Made by a program: the position numbers and the translations under genes. Positions 1 through 11,814 of a stretch of 64,000 nucleotides of DNA are shown one piece after another. The notes under the pieces are model-generated. The model saw only the letters and a program-made list of their open reading frames with translations. It searched no databases and was not told the origin of the DNA. This DNA is from Siphonodentalium dalli (Eukaryota; Mollusca; Scaphopoda; Gadilida; Siphonodentaliidae). How positions within the stretch are numbered: position 1 is the first letter of the stretch; every line of letters begins with the position of its first letter. Where the stretch lies: assembly GCA_032622095.1 (NCBI GenBank), contig CP136067.1:40903549-40967548 (forward strand), in the 5' to 3' direction.

Positions 1-164
1 TAATAATCATCTTTTGTGATGCTATTTGAATATACAATTTATGAGAAAACGTATAACACTTTAAGCAAGAGCATTCTCTATTCCCAACAAATATCCACAG
101 CATACATTAACCTGGGCAACGCCGGGTAACCCTGCTAGTTATGGAATATAAACCGCCAAGCATC

Positions 165-480
165 TTTGAATTTATGTGAAACAATACTGTGGCGATCACA
201 TACAGAAATGGAGAATAATCGGGCTCAAAGTAGTGATTTTTACAAATAATTTGTCCATATTGACAACGCACACCATCAGTGGTGTATATATTAATTAAAT
301 TCAGTGACTCTGGTGGCGAAAGTAGATGCGTTAGTGTTTTGCCGATAGTAACTGTTGCGTCCCCAACCGAGAATTAGATATTTATAATTGCGAGTAGTTC
401 AGACGATGTTTTCTAGGCAGTGGTACGGTCGATTTCTTTGAGATTTGGGGCGAAGTTACATTCCATGATATGTCTTTAGC
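165..480 (+). repeat. Dispersed repeat family A, copy 1
   Basis: This stretch matches 5,895-6,262 in the same orientation and 13,539-13,900 inverted. Shared landmarks in order are GGAGAATAAT, CAAAGTAGT, TATATTAATTAAAT, CAGTGACTC, GGTGGCGAAA, TTGCGTCC, GTGGTACGGTCGATTT and ATATGTCTTTA. This copy is shorter at its far end. No coding potential is seen. It is a non-autonomous interspersed repeat of unknown class. Confidence 0.75.
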
Positions 481-1251
481 ATATTTACATATTTATCAAC
501 ATATTATGAATGGCGATCGAGCACCATTAAGTTCAATTTGAGGTTTCAAACTACCAAGTGTCGTTAAAGAATCACGCTCGATTTTACACTTCAAAAATAG
601 CCATGTGCATGTTATCTATACCAGAACATATCATTATATCATACTGCTAATTGAGTTCATTGTCAAACAAATGGATATATTTTTCAGATGTCCGCGATTC
701 CTATGACATAAGCATGACTGTGATTGCAAGAATTGTTTCTGTTATCGTTTTCCCAGGAAGATTAAAATTAAGTTTGATTAAATTTGTTGTCAAAGCGGAC
801 CGTGAATCTTAAGATTCATCTTCACACAATTTTTACAAGATGCGACAAGCTAATTTGGTGTAAAGCATAATATAATTATGTTACTCACTGAGATCCTACA
901 ATCGAGATTGATGATGAATGTGTTGTAGCAGCCCAGTCGTTACTGTGGTTCTGAGTTGAGAGTGAGAAACGAATGGCAATCGCGTCGTTTTACACAGCTC
1001 CAGTGTCAACTATTTATAATAATAAGTTTTCATTGGACACTCTCTGGTGCAGGTAGGACCACATACTTACTGCGTATGCTATTGCTATTTCGCGAATGGA
1101 ATTATTTACGCAGCCATGTAATAGTGTTCTGTCAAACAGAGTTGAAATGGCAGCAAAAGCTGCATAACATCAAATCATCACGAAAACACTCTATGTGATG
1201 TCACATCACCAGATCCGCATATATAGCAGTATTTATATCTATATATATTTA
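481..1251. other. Intergenic, no gene recognised
   Basis: The only open stretch is about 80 codons (956-1198). It has no recognisable domain and no exon context. I see nothing else in this segment. Confidence 0.6.
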
Positions 1252-2890
1252 CGAATGTCTGTCTGTCTGTATGTCTATCCGTGTTCTAAAAAATTCACGG
1301 GGGGCCAAATGGGCCTAACATGGGTAATTTTTTACGAGGAAGATAATGGTGCGGGTTAGAATTTTCTAAATTGACGCCGTTGTTGTCAGGGGTTGTAAAG
1401 GGGAAGGGCAGCATTTTTGTTTGCCGATTTCCACCAAACGTATACATAATCATCTCCATGATATGAGGAATCTAATGGTGTGGTTTAAAGATGTCAAAAC
1501 TGGCGCCGTTCGACTCAGTTGTCCACGGAAGGGGATATGGGCACAGACTTAATAATAATAAAAAATGGTTAGCTCTGATCTCCACCAAATTGATACACAT
1601 TCTTCTCCACGATACAAGGAATTTAATCGTGTGATTTAAATATGCCACATTTGTGCCTTTTGCAGAGAGATGGGGGCACTACATTTGATAACAATTTGTT
1701 TAATCGTCGATTAACACACCAAAGTTATATATACTCATCCCCATGATATCAGCAGTATAACTGTGTGGCTTAAAGCTGTCATAGGTGGCGTAATCCGAGT
1801 CATGCGTGCACTGGAGTGAGAGGGACACCAAAAATGATAAAAGTATGTTTAGCGCCGATTTGCACCAAATTGTTACACATTCTTCTCCATGATACGAGAA
1901 TCTAATCGTGTGATCCAAAACGCCAAATTGGCGCCGTTTGGGTGAGATATTGGGGAGGGGCACTAAATTTGATAAGAATTTGTTTAGTCGTCGATTACCA
2001 CCAAACTTATAAATAATCATCTCCATGATATCCGGATGCCAAAATTGGCGCAGTTTGAGTCGGGGATAGGGATGGTATGGTTACAAAAACTGCTAAAAAA
2101 TATGTTAAGCGTTATGATGCAAGGAATCAAATCATGTGGTTAAACACGCCAAATGTGGTGCCTTTATTTGCGCATGTCTTTGTCTGCCTTTGTTCTATAT
2201 AACGTCACAGGGGACCATCTAGATAGCACCAATGGGGTATACTATGGATAACTGTTACGAGGAATATATTGATGTCGGTTAGAATTTTCTAAAGTGACGC
2301 TGTTGGTATCATGGCAGAAAAGGGATAGGGGCAGCAAAAATGATTTTTTGTTGCTGTTTTCCACCGGACATATACATAATCATCTTCATGATTTGGTGCC
2401 ATTCGAGTCAGAGTTGCACGGATAGGGAGAGGGGCACAAAGTGATTCTTTTCCATGATATGAGGAATCTACAATCGTGTGGTTTAAAGACGCCAATTTGG
2501 TGCCGTTTGGGTGAGTTGACGGAGCACTAAATTTGATAAGAATTGGTTTAGTTGCCGATTGTCACTAAACTTACAAATAATGACATTCTTTATTACCTCC
2601 TTTTTGGGAGTGAATATTTATAAATTATTACAAGTGACGACGTTCAAGTCATGCATGGGATGGGGAGGATCAACAAAGCTGATACAAATTTGTTTAGCAC
2701 TAATTTCCACCAAATTCATACACGTTCTTCTCCAATGATATGAGAAATCAAATCATGTGGGTAAAAGACGGTACCTTTGGTGCCGTTTGGGTCTGGATGG
2801 AGAGAGGAGGGGCACTAATATTAATAATAATGTTTTAGTCGCCGATATCCACCAAAGGTATGCATAATAATTATCCATAATTCGTTCTAA
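1252..2890. repeat. Nested tandem array, about 150-bp unit inside a roughly 0.9-kb duplication
   Basis: A unit of about 150 bp recurs with a fixed order: CACCAAA, then ATACATAATCAT or ACACATTCTTCTCCA, then ATGATATGAGGAATCTAAT, GTGTGGTTTAAAGA, GGCGCCGTTTG, and GGGGCACTAAATTTGATAA. Copies are visible near 1,420, 1,575, 1,710, 1,853, 1,990, 2,350, 2,560, 2,700 and 2,845. A head segment with TGTCTGTCTG followed by GGTTAGAATTTTCTAAA occurs twice (about 1,252-1,372 and 2,168-2,295). The array therefore seems to have been duplicated as a larger block. Short open frames across it are by-products of the repeat. Confidence 0.8.
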
Positions 2891-5266
2891 TTCAAATTTC
2901 AAAACCTCGACAAAAGTACTGGTGACCGAATTAAGTCACTTGAACAATTATAACTTCTCAACTGTCATATTTATATGGGGACTGGATTCAGGGCATTCAT
3001 ATAGTGTGCTAGCAAAAACAGATACTTAGAAAACATTAGAAGTATATTTATCATTCTACTTATTAAAGCATATTTATCATTCTACTTATTAACGTCATAT
3101 GCTTGCAAAATGAGGGACCTTCAACTGTCAGAGGATGGCATGTTAGAATGGCTCATGCATTACACCACAATTCATTCTCCTATTCAAGATATATTCCACA
3201 AAAAAGATACGTGTCAAGAGACATGGAAGTGTATAGAAGGCCTGATCAACAATAGTAGTACAGTCATATATAGTTTATTCTGAGATAACAGAAAACACAG
3301 TAAGTAGCACGTGGTTTTTATGATCCACCAAGGGTGAATATGCCCGATATACAGACCATTTCTTTCATTTTGTTTATAACAGACTCATAGCCTAACATAA
3401 ACAACTTAAAATCTCGCTCTCTGTCGGGCACATGTATAGCTGATATATAGCAACAGATGAACACCTGGACATGTCATTAAAACAAATGTATCTTCATGGA
3501 GATATGATAAGCAGGTAACCACAAAATCTTAGTCTAACCCACTATATTTTACTATATGTAACACCCAATTGTCGTCTTTTATTTTTGCGAATTAATATGT
3601 GTTTATGATGTTCATGTTTTTTTTAAATGTCAATTCCAACCACGTCGACTGTACGATTTTAAAACTGATAACGTCTGAAGTAGGCGTAGTTGTAAATAAG
3701 TAAATACTTCTATATTGGTGGGACGAATTAATCGCGATAAACAAAATGACAAGAACCGAAGTATTGTCCATGTTAACGACTCATAGGATGAGCAGAGTGA
3801 AAGAACATTTAAGTTTATAGATACTCAAACTATAGAACAGGAAGTAATATAATTAATTGAAAACAGTTTGGCAACACAATATTATATACTACAAAGGTCA
3901 CTTAGTGAAGAAATGAACAGTAAAATATAAATATTACCATTCATAGTTCATAATAACTAAGGACGTATTGGTTGTATTGACAAAAAAATCCTTTGAAAAA
4001 AAAAAACAATTTGTTGATATAAAATCTCACCTGAGCTGCTAACTTTGGGCATACAGCTTCAATTGTCTTCAGAAAAGTTATCTAAATTGATGCTACTTGT
4101 CCAAAAGGCACGTATGATGGTGATTATTTAAATATTTCTAATCATTGACCTTTATCCGGTATTTCCCCTAAATATAAGTACCTATAGACATCCTTAAGAC
4201 AATCAATTACTCGTTAGAATAAATTATTTTGAAACAACAGTAGGGTTCTTCAGTTTGTTTGCGAAAACCAGTGTGAACTCGTGGTTTGATTAGCAATTCC
4301 CTGGCCCCTATATGTAACGAACTCTTCGATTTTGGTGGCCTAAAACTGCTGTCAAATATGGAGCGCATGTAATGCCCAAAATGTCGCCAGTTTTGTCACT
4401 ATCCCAACATGTGCCACGCACATACGAACATGCCGTTCTGTAAAAGGTGATTCTCACTCATCAGGCTTATGACTTATAGTCATTATCCATTTTGGCCCAT
4501 ATATCAGTCTGATAATAATTGAACATAATTAGTTGTCAGAAAACGTAATTTGGAGATCGTTTGGAACAAATAGACATTATTTTAAAAATCTAAAATGTAG
4601 GCTTAATGACCTATTATTTGTATTTTGTTGGGTTATGAATTTTGGCAATGCATATATAATGTCTATACAACTTTAACTAATAATTATGATTGTTCCTATT
4701 ATTGTGTGTTAAATCATGCCTTTTCCGTGTGTAGAATCAATTTGCCACACTAAAGTCTGTTAGAAACAAAGACTCCAGAAGATAATTTACTTGAACCTCT
4801 TACAGTGAAAGATGAATAATCCGCAGTTACATAAGATATGTCAAGCGGGTGATGACAGCTTACTTCCCGGTGCAATTGTGGGAACTGCTTGGTGCAAGTT
4901 TAGAATGCGAAGATGTAATGGTTTATGGTGCCCATATAAGCCATGAGAAATATTAGCTGTTAATTGTACGTGATCAAACAGCATCGGTACCTCCGCAGAT
5001 CATATGAACGTAATAATCTCGCCATGATTGTGTGTACACGTAGATTCACAGTTACAATAGTTGAGCTACACATGTGCAGTGAACAGATTAATAAAAAGAG
5101 CGTTTAATCCATTCTGTGTTCACCGAAATTTCCAAAGGAATATAACTTGACTGCAGTAATCCAATTTAGCTCTGTTAGAAACACATATTATCAAGCGCCC
5201 CTTGCACGCACACATACACGTACATGTATGTATATAATTATATAATATAAAGTTATTATACAATGA
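2891..5266. other. Intergenic, no gene recognised
   Basis: This is AT-rich sequence with no long open frame. The only structure seen is a short direct duplication near 3,045-3,095 (TATTTATCATTCTACTTATT twice). Confidence 0.6.
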
Positions 5267-5403
5267 TGTGTACAGTATGTGTTTTTCTTATACGAGTCAA
5301 GGTTGTGGTGAAAAGTCATATTGGACGAGACACGCTGTGTCGAGTTCAATATGACTTTTCACCACAACCTGGACTCGTACAAGAAAAGCAAATACTGCAC
5401 ACA
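5267..5403. repeat. Foldback element, about 60-bp arms
   Basis: The segment is a near-perfect inverted repeat with its centre near 5,335. GTGTACAGTATGTG at the left pairs with TACTGCACAC at the right, and GGTTGTGGTGAAAAGTCATA pairs with TATGACTTTTCACCACAACC. The motif AGTCCAATATGACTT recurs at 5,690-5,752, so that segment may be a second partial copy. An open frame of 97 codons crosses the palindrome and is not credible as a gene. Confidence 0.8.
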
Positions 5404-5894
5404 ACATTGTGTAATGACATTTTTATTATCCATCTGTATGTTTATCCAGATTTTGGGAATAATACTTTAGTGGTTATTTTTGGTATTTGTCGGCACTTAA
5501 TTCTCTTCTATAAAAGCCTGTATTTGATCACCAGAAAGCATCATTTTGAACAGTAAACACGGAAGTGAAAAACAACTCAATGCGGAAGTGAAAGGTCTGC
5601 CTAATCCACCAGAGTTGCGCGAGCATCACAATTTCACCGATTAATTTGGCAAATAGTGCTACTTCGTGACGTCACGGAGTTCCGATAAAAAAAAGTAATA
5701 TTGGACTCGATTGAGTCCAATATGACTACCGGGAGTCCAATATGACTTTTTCCAGGATTATCACGTGACGGCTATTTCCCCGTCAGAAATAGTGTTATCA
5801 AAACGACGTCACCCAGTCCCGATAACTTTTTTATAAAATAGAGTTAGTTAAGGGATGGATAATAATACTAAATAATAGAGGATCACGCCGTTTA

Positions 5895-6262
5895 AAGTGA
5901 TGTCAAACACTCCGGTAAAGGGATCAAATAAATATGGAGAATAATCTTGTTCAAAGTAGTAATGTTTACAAATATATTATCAAAATTGTCAACACACAAG
6001 TGTATTCTTATATATTAATTAAATGCAGTGACTCTCGGTGGCGAAATGTTTTCGTCACTTTATCGCCGATAATTGCGTCCCGAATCGAGAAGTAAATATT
6101 TACAATTGGGCGTAGATGATGTTTTCTTTGGAGTGGTACGGTCGATTTGGTTCAGATATTCGGCGATTTCAGTAGAATGTTACATTCCTCCAGAGGGTGT
6201 AGCGTTTGAACACTAACTTATTAGTACCACGCTCCCGAACAAGTACATAATATGTCTTTAAA
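5895..6262 (+). repeat. Dispersed repeat family A, copy 2
   Basis: This is the fullest plus-strand copy of the family at 165-480. It runs from GGTAAAGGGATCAAATA to AATATGTCTTTAAACG. The inverted copy at 13,539-13,900 ends at the matching CTTTAAAGACATATTGTG, so the two agree on a boundary. Confidence 0.75.
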
Positions 6263-6820
6263 CGTCGGTTTCCCTCATTTTTATTTCTCTCTGTGGCTGT
6301 TCTAAAACTGTTCTAACGGCAGATTGACTAGGCTTCATTAGCATATAAGGTACCCTTATGGTGGTCCTTGATAAGCGTGGACACTCATTGCTCATGTCTG
6401 ACAAAACAATGGTGGGACCCGATAGGGCCACATTTAGAAAGCAGAAGCTGATGAGTCAGACATACAAAACATTCGAGGTAGAGTACTAGAGTTGAAGTCC
6501 GACAAGCAGCAATCTGTAAATTCTAGAAGATAAAAAGTTATTGAAATTCCACCGATCAAATATAAATATCAGTATGTGTGAATACAGCCTTTGCTGTTGC
6601 TAGTATAAGTCAATGAGGAAATACCCAGCTCCCCATATATGACCATAATCAATATTGTCTAAATATTATATAAGTTTCTATATTATTCAATTATATATAT
6701 TATATAATTCGCGAGAGCGTTGCGAGAGCGAAATGTAACTTTGCGCCATCCGCAACGAGATCGATAAAATATTCGAGATTATGAACGCTCTTTAAAACAC
6801 TTCTCCAAATATGTCCGTTA
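6263..6820. other. Intergenic, no gene recognised
   Basis: AT-rich sequence with a short ATATAT tract near 6,690-6,710. Nothing else is seen. Confidence 0.5.
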
Positions 6821-7035
6821 TTTCGTCAAAGACACTTTTTCAAATATCTGCGTTATTTCGTTTATAAAAATAATTTCATATTTCTATATTTCGTTCTATG
6901 TCGCTATTTCGCTGTATTTTCCTATTTCGATTTTTCGTGCTATTTCGCTATTTCGCTGTATTTTCCTATTTCGATTTTCGATGAATTTTCCTATTTCGCT
7001 TTTTCGTTTGATTTCATATTTCGATAATTCGCTAT
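6821..7035. repeat. Short tandem repeat based on TATTTCG
   Basis: The motif TATTTCG recurs about every 10-20 bases, with longer units such as GCTATTTCGCTGTATTTTCC repeated. It lies roughly 150 bp outside the left end of the giant element. Confidence 0.75.
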
Positions 7036-7189
7036 ACTTGACATATTATGGGATATGGTATTATATGATACCCTACATTCTGATATTCAATCGAACATCA
7101 CGTGCCTCCCGTGGTCGCGATTGTATGCCAATAGCCATCATATCGTGAACCCCGATATGTTATCTTTTGGTAGTCAAGCGTGTGCGTAT

Positions 7190-7217
7190 CCCATATAAAA
7201 ATGTACCTGGGTAAATC
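7190..7217 (+). repeat. Terminal inverted repeat, left end of left giant copy
   Basis: It begins CCCATATAAAAATGTACC, then CTGGGTAAATC. The same 28 bp occur at the other three giant-element ends (21,727-21,754 and 59,940-59,967 inverted; 43,922-43,949 direct). Confidence 0.85.
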
Positions 7218-7490
7218 TTGGTGTTTACCTAGGTATACCCCGGTACATATAGGTTTTACCCTGGTTCCACCCATGTCACACCCAGGTTACACCCAGGTAA
7301 ATCAGGGATTTATATATATTTACCCAGGTGTTTTCTATATATGTTAGGTATAAACCCCAGTTTACCCGGGTTTTTACGGATTTACACCCAGGTATTTACA
7401 CCAGGTATTTACACCCAGGTATTTACACCAGGGTTTCGCCCAGGTATTTACTACAGTGTTCACCCGGATATATACACCTGTGGTATTTTG
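7218..7490. repeat. Subterminal ACCCAGGT array
   Basis: Spaced copies of ACCCAGGT, ACCTAGGT and ACCCGGGT alternate with ATTTACACC and GTATTTAC. The unit is about 16-20 bp. Two overlapping frames stay open because the repeats lack stops; they are not genes. The inverted counterpart is 59,625-59,940. Confidence 0.85.
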
Positions 7491-7499
7491 TTAAACTGT

Positions 7500-9255
7500 A
7501 TAATCTGCATTGAAGTCACCTTATTAACCCTTTCTATATTACAGCACCATTGGCGTGTAGTTACCGTATTAACCATTCTATATTAAATCATTAATTGACA
7601 GGTAGTTACCTTATTAACCCTTTCTATACTAAGTAACATTGGTGAGTAGTTACATTATTAACCCTTTCTATATTAAAGCACCATTGATGTGAAGTTACCT
7701 TATTAACCCTTTCTTTATTAAAGCATCATTGACGCGTAGTTACTTTATTAACCCTTTCTATATTAAAATATCATTGATGTGTAGTTACAATGTTAACCCT
7801 TTCTATAGTATAGCATCATTGACGGGTAGTTGGCTCCTTAACTCTGTATATACCAAAGTATCATTGTCGTATATAGTTACCTTATTAACCCTTTCTATAC
7901 TAAGTACCGTTGGCGTGTAGTTACCTTATTAACCCTTTCTATATTAAAGCGCCATTGGCGGGTAGTTACCTTATTAACCATTTATGTATTAAAGCATCAT
8001 TGACGTGTAGTTACCTTATTATAACCCTCTCTATATTAAAGCATCATTATTGCTGGGTAGTTATCTTATTAACCCGTTCTATACTAAGTATCATTGGTGA
8101 GTAGTTACAGTATTAACCCTTTCTATATTAAAGCATCATTGACGTGAAGTTACCTTATTAACCATTTCTGTATTAAAGCAGCATTGACATGTAGTTACCT
8201 TATTAGCCCTTTCTTTATTAAAATATCATTGATGGGTAGTTACCATGTTAACACTTTCTATATTAAAGCATCGTTGACGGGTAGTTGCCTAATTAACCCT
8301 CTATATACTAAAGTATCATTGTCGTGTTGTTACCTTACCAACCCTTTCTATACTAAGTATCATTGGCGTGTAGTTACCTTATTAACCTTTTCTATATTAA
8401 AGCATTAATTGACAGGTAGTTACATTAAACAACCCTTTCTATACTAAGTATCATTGGTGAGTAGTTACATTATAAACCATTTCTATATTAAAGCGCCATT
8501 GACGGGTAATTACCTTATTAACCATTTTTGTATCAAAGCATCATTGACGTGCAGTTACCATATTATAACACTTTCTATATTAAAGCATCATTGACTGATA
8601 GTTACCATATTAACCCTTTCTATATTAAAGCACCATTGGCGTGTAATTACCTTATTAACCCTTTCTACGTTGAAGCAATAATTGACAGGCAGTTACCTTA
8701 TTAACCCTTTTTATAATGAGTATCATTGGTGATTAGTTACATTATTAACCCTTTCTACAATAAAGCATCATTGACATGTAGTTATCATAGTAGCCAGTTC
8801 TATATTAAAGCATCATGGACGGTAGTTACCATATTAACCCTTTCTATATTAAAGCACCATTGGCGTGTAATTACCATATTAACCCTTTCTATATTAAAAC
8901 ATCATTGACGTGTAGTTACCCTATTAGCCCTTTCTATATTTAAGCATCATTGACGTGTAGAACTTTATCTTATTAACCCTTTCTTTATTAAAGCATCATT
9001 GACATGTAGTTACCTTAGTAACCATTTCTACACTAAAGCATTATTGACGGGTAGTTACCTTATTAACCCTTTCTATATTAAAGCATCATTGACAAGAAGT
9101 TAAATTATTAACCATCTATAATAAGTATCATTGCCGTGTAGTTAGTTACCTTATAAAACCTTTATATATTAAGACGTCGATCATTGACAGGTAGTTGTTA
9201 CCTTATTAATCATTTATGTATTCAAGCATCATTGACGAGTAGTTACCTTATTACT
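7500..9255. repeat. 45-bp satellite array, about 39 units
   Basis: The unit contains TTAACCCTTTCTATATTAAA, then GCATCATTGACGTGTAGTTA, then CCTTA. Spacing measured between 7,661 and 7,706 is 45 bp. Units differ at several positions, for example AAAGCACCATTGGCG against AAGTATCATTGGTGA. The inverted partner array is 56,865-59,605 and is about 1 kb longer. Confidence 0.9.
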
Positions 9256-9989
9256 TGAAGTTTATTATGACAGTATGACAATACACTACCCCGGACAAAT
9301 GAAGCAATATCATACTTTATCTAACAGCCTAGCTATAATTAGTGAACATTAAACTGACAAACAGACAATTTTCAGGGCCATTATTTAATATTAAAGGGAT
9401 ACAAAATTAAGAGATTTCTATTATCAGTAAGAATTATTCTCTAAGTGATACTTATTATTTCAAATAAATGATTGCATATACTATAGTAGACCATATACCA
9501 ACAGGAAAATATTAGTGAATACAATTATTGTGTTTCAAAATTCGTTTCGTTTCGTTTCTGCAGCCAAATTACAATCTTAACTTTTAGTTATCGTTCTTCA
9601 AAATGAAGCGCGGATAATTCCTTGTGTTTTTTTGAGTTAATTTTGTCGCGAATCAACGCGGATTGACAGAAGGAAATGGTGTATTGGCTACAAACGGATA
9701 AACTATGGACTTATATATAAGATTCGCCGATTTCTCCCCATGGATGTGCGCAAATATCGAAAAAGACTGAATTTCATGTGACAAAAAATATTTCAATTCC
9801 CGGAACAGTAAGAATTAAGCTACGATAACGAAACGGATCAACTATAGTATTGAACAGTACCTCAGCTACCTGGCCATAACCAGAATATTGTCTCAAAATT
9901 GAATTTGTGGTACCGGTACAATCATGATGTAGTGCCAGTGGCCTGCTCATAATGCACCTGTCCAGAAGAAGAAGAATTGAGAAGTTTGA
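9256..9989. other. Body of giant element, no gene recognised
   Basis: This is collinear with the reverse complement of about 56,015-56,865. It includes GTTTCGTTTCGTTTCTGCAG near 9,545 and its mirror near 56,545. No coding signal is seen. Confidence 0.6.
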
Positions 9990-10492
9990 AGATCATGGAC
10001 TACGCAGACACCATCTGGGACCCCTACCAACAAAATCACATCGACAAGCTGGAAAGAATCCAGCGTAGAGCAGCCCGTTTCATTAAAAGAGACTATAAGA
10101 GCAAAGAAGATGGATATTTGACCAAGATCCTCTACGAGCTAGATTTACCAACATTGCAGAAACGGCGGAAAATAAATCGGCTGGGATTCATGAGTAAGGT
10201 GGTGGGCGGATTGGTCCCGGCTATACCACCTAATCAATACTTTGCACCCGAAACAAGGCGTCTTAGATCGCAGAGCAAAGTTCTGACAGGCTACGTCACC
10301 AGCCAAATTCCTCGGCACCTAATTTAAAGGAACAACAGTCAGTGCTACGAGGCTATACCATACGTGTCAGCTCAGTTCGCTAATTCCACATTTGTTCGAA
10401 CTATATGCGACTGGAATCAGCTGGAGGAATCCTTAATCCTACAACAACAGCCTGTGGATTCCTTCAAGAGTGCGCTGAAGGAAAAGATCTGA
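9990..10492 (+). pseudogene. 3' end of a non-LTR (LINE) retrotransposon reverse-transcriptase ORF
   Basis: This is the carboxyl-terminal tail of the second ORF of a jockey/CR1-type LINE, the part after the reverse-transcriptase palm and thumb. Visible hallmarks are DYADTIWDPYQ, then LERIQRRAARFI, then DLPTLQKRRK. After an in-frame stop (TAA at 10,325-10,327) the same frame continues with FVRTICDWNQLE and a final FKSALKEKI before TGA at 10,490-10,492. These match the usual pattern of such tails (an XWDP motif, a QRRAARF motif, and an RTIxxWNxLP-like motif). The catalytic domain is absent, so it is 5'-truncated and dead. It sits inside the left giant copy only; the mirror position near 55,995-56,015 reads straight through, giving the empty site. 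Exact clade is uncertain. Confidence 0.85.
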
Positions 10493-10556
10493 GACTCTCT
10501 CGCCCGCTGCGAAATTACCATAATTGGGATCTGCAGCGTAACCATTCAGATTCAGA
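9990..10556 (+). mobile_element. 5'-truncated LINE insertion
   Basis: The insertion includes the pseudogene plus a short 3' tail with two to three CAGATT repeats at 10,544-10,560. Comparison with the reverse complement of 55,990-56,020 places the joins after GAAGTTTGA and before TCCACGATAG. A short target duplication (TTTGA against ATTGA) is possible. 5' truncation with a simple-repeat tail is typical of target-primed reverse transcription. Confidence 0.8.
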
Positions 10557-10740
10557 TTGATCCACGATAGTAAGGGGTCAGTACATGTAGTAAGTACTGA
10601 TAGTGATAAGCCTGCTGAACAATAATACTACTTTTGCTGTTTTACTGGTCTTAACTGAGTACTGTGTCAAATTGTCAATGTGACATTGTTAATTCAGTTC
10701 CACTCTAATGTACATTAACTGGCAATGATGCATCTGACGC

Positions 10741-11160
10741 TATTAAAGGCACCGGTAATCCCTAAATACCAGGAGGACGCGGCGTAGAAACTTGGTACAA
10801 CAGTTGTTACACGACAAAGAAAATGATCAACAAGCTTAGTGAGCGTCATCATCAAAATTGCAAATTAAAACACGGCAATGGTAAATTGGTAATCCCTACA
10901 TACCAGGAGGACAAGGCATTGAAACTTGGGACAACAGTTGTTACACGGCAAAGAAATTTAAAACACACTGCAGATGAATGTTTATACATGTACTGTGCAG
11001 TCGAGATCACCTGGACTACAAATATTTAAGGATTATACTATTTGATGAGTAGATGCGTGACTGATAAAAGAATTAGAGACTCCATATTTACTCGGAAGAT
11101 AACAGTATACGATGCCATACAGTTGTTCCATAACACCTCAACCTTTGGTGGATATTAACA
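10741..11160 (+). pseudogene. Possible decayed coding segment shared by both giant copies
   Basis: A frame ending near 11,157 reads LMSRCVTDKRIRDSIFT, then ITVYDAIQLFHNTSTFGG. The right copy carries the same frame on the minus strand (55,551-55,763), intact over about 70 codons, with only a few substitutions in the shared part. In the left copy the upstream half has been rearranged: a block containing TACCAGGAGGAC and ACAACAGTTGTTACACG occurs twice (about 10,750-10,825 and 10,880-10,955). I do not recognise the protein. It could be the remnant of an element-encoded protein, or simply DNA held open by chance; substitutions are too few to tell. Confidence 0.25.
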
Positions 11161-11261
11161 GTAAAACTAATGAAAATGATGAAAGCCAGACTCAACATCA
11201 AGACAACATGTGCATGCATAAGTGACGGTTCAATGATTTTGACTCCATCAGATGATATTTA

Positions 11262-11639
11262 AGCGACACCAATTTTTAAGTCTGGTTTACGATGTGGGGA
11301 GAAAAAAAGTAGATGCAGGAGGGAAAAAAATAAAAATAAAAAAGAGTGTCCCCCCAATTTATATCAAGTAAATCGTGGAATTTTACATAAATTTTACAAA
11401 AATTGTGAAAAAATGTTATTGAATGAAATTCTGTTCAAACCAAACAAGACATATCTTGTCATGAAATACATGAAAATATGGATCTGTAAATGATCATAAG
11501 CAGAACCGGATGCGACAGCACATGAAAATCAGTACGCGTATAAAATATTTTGGGACAAAAAAATTAAAAAAAAAATTCATGAAATGGAAACAAAGTTGTA
11601 GGAGGTGTTCGTAAACCAGACTTAAAAATTGGTGTCGCC
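11262..11639. mobile_element. PIF/Harbinger-like MITE, left copy 1
   Basis: The element is bounded by TTA target duplications (11,259-11,261 and 11,640-11,642). Its inverted ends read AGCGACACCAATTTTTAAGT and ACTTAAAAATTGGTGTCGCC. A 3-bp TTA/TAA duplication with GGC-type ends fits PIF/Harbinger. It has no ORF. The equivalent insertion is present in the right giant copy at 55,074-55,448 with the same target, so it predates the duplication of the giant element. Confidence 0.8.
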
Positions 11640-11814
11640 TTAGGCTCATGTTAACACAGGATCACATATTCTCAAAATAATTGTCTCCCTCAACCATACT
11701 AGTATTTATATTTGATAGAACCTCAGTGAGACCATGTTGAAAATTACCATCAATGCAGTTCCAGTGTTGACGCAACGCGGTCATGTTACTTCAAACCAGT
11801 TGCAATGTTCCTTA

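Noticed and set aside
7328-8908. Many 60-80 codon frames such as those with C-S-Y-L-I-N-P-F-Y-I-K repeats
   Set aside because: They are translations of the 45-bp satellite; the same peptides appear inverted in the right array.
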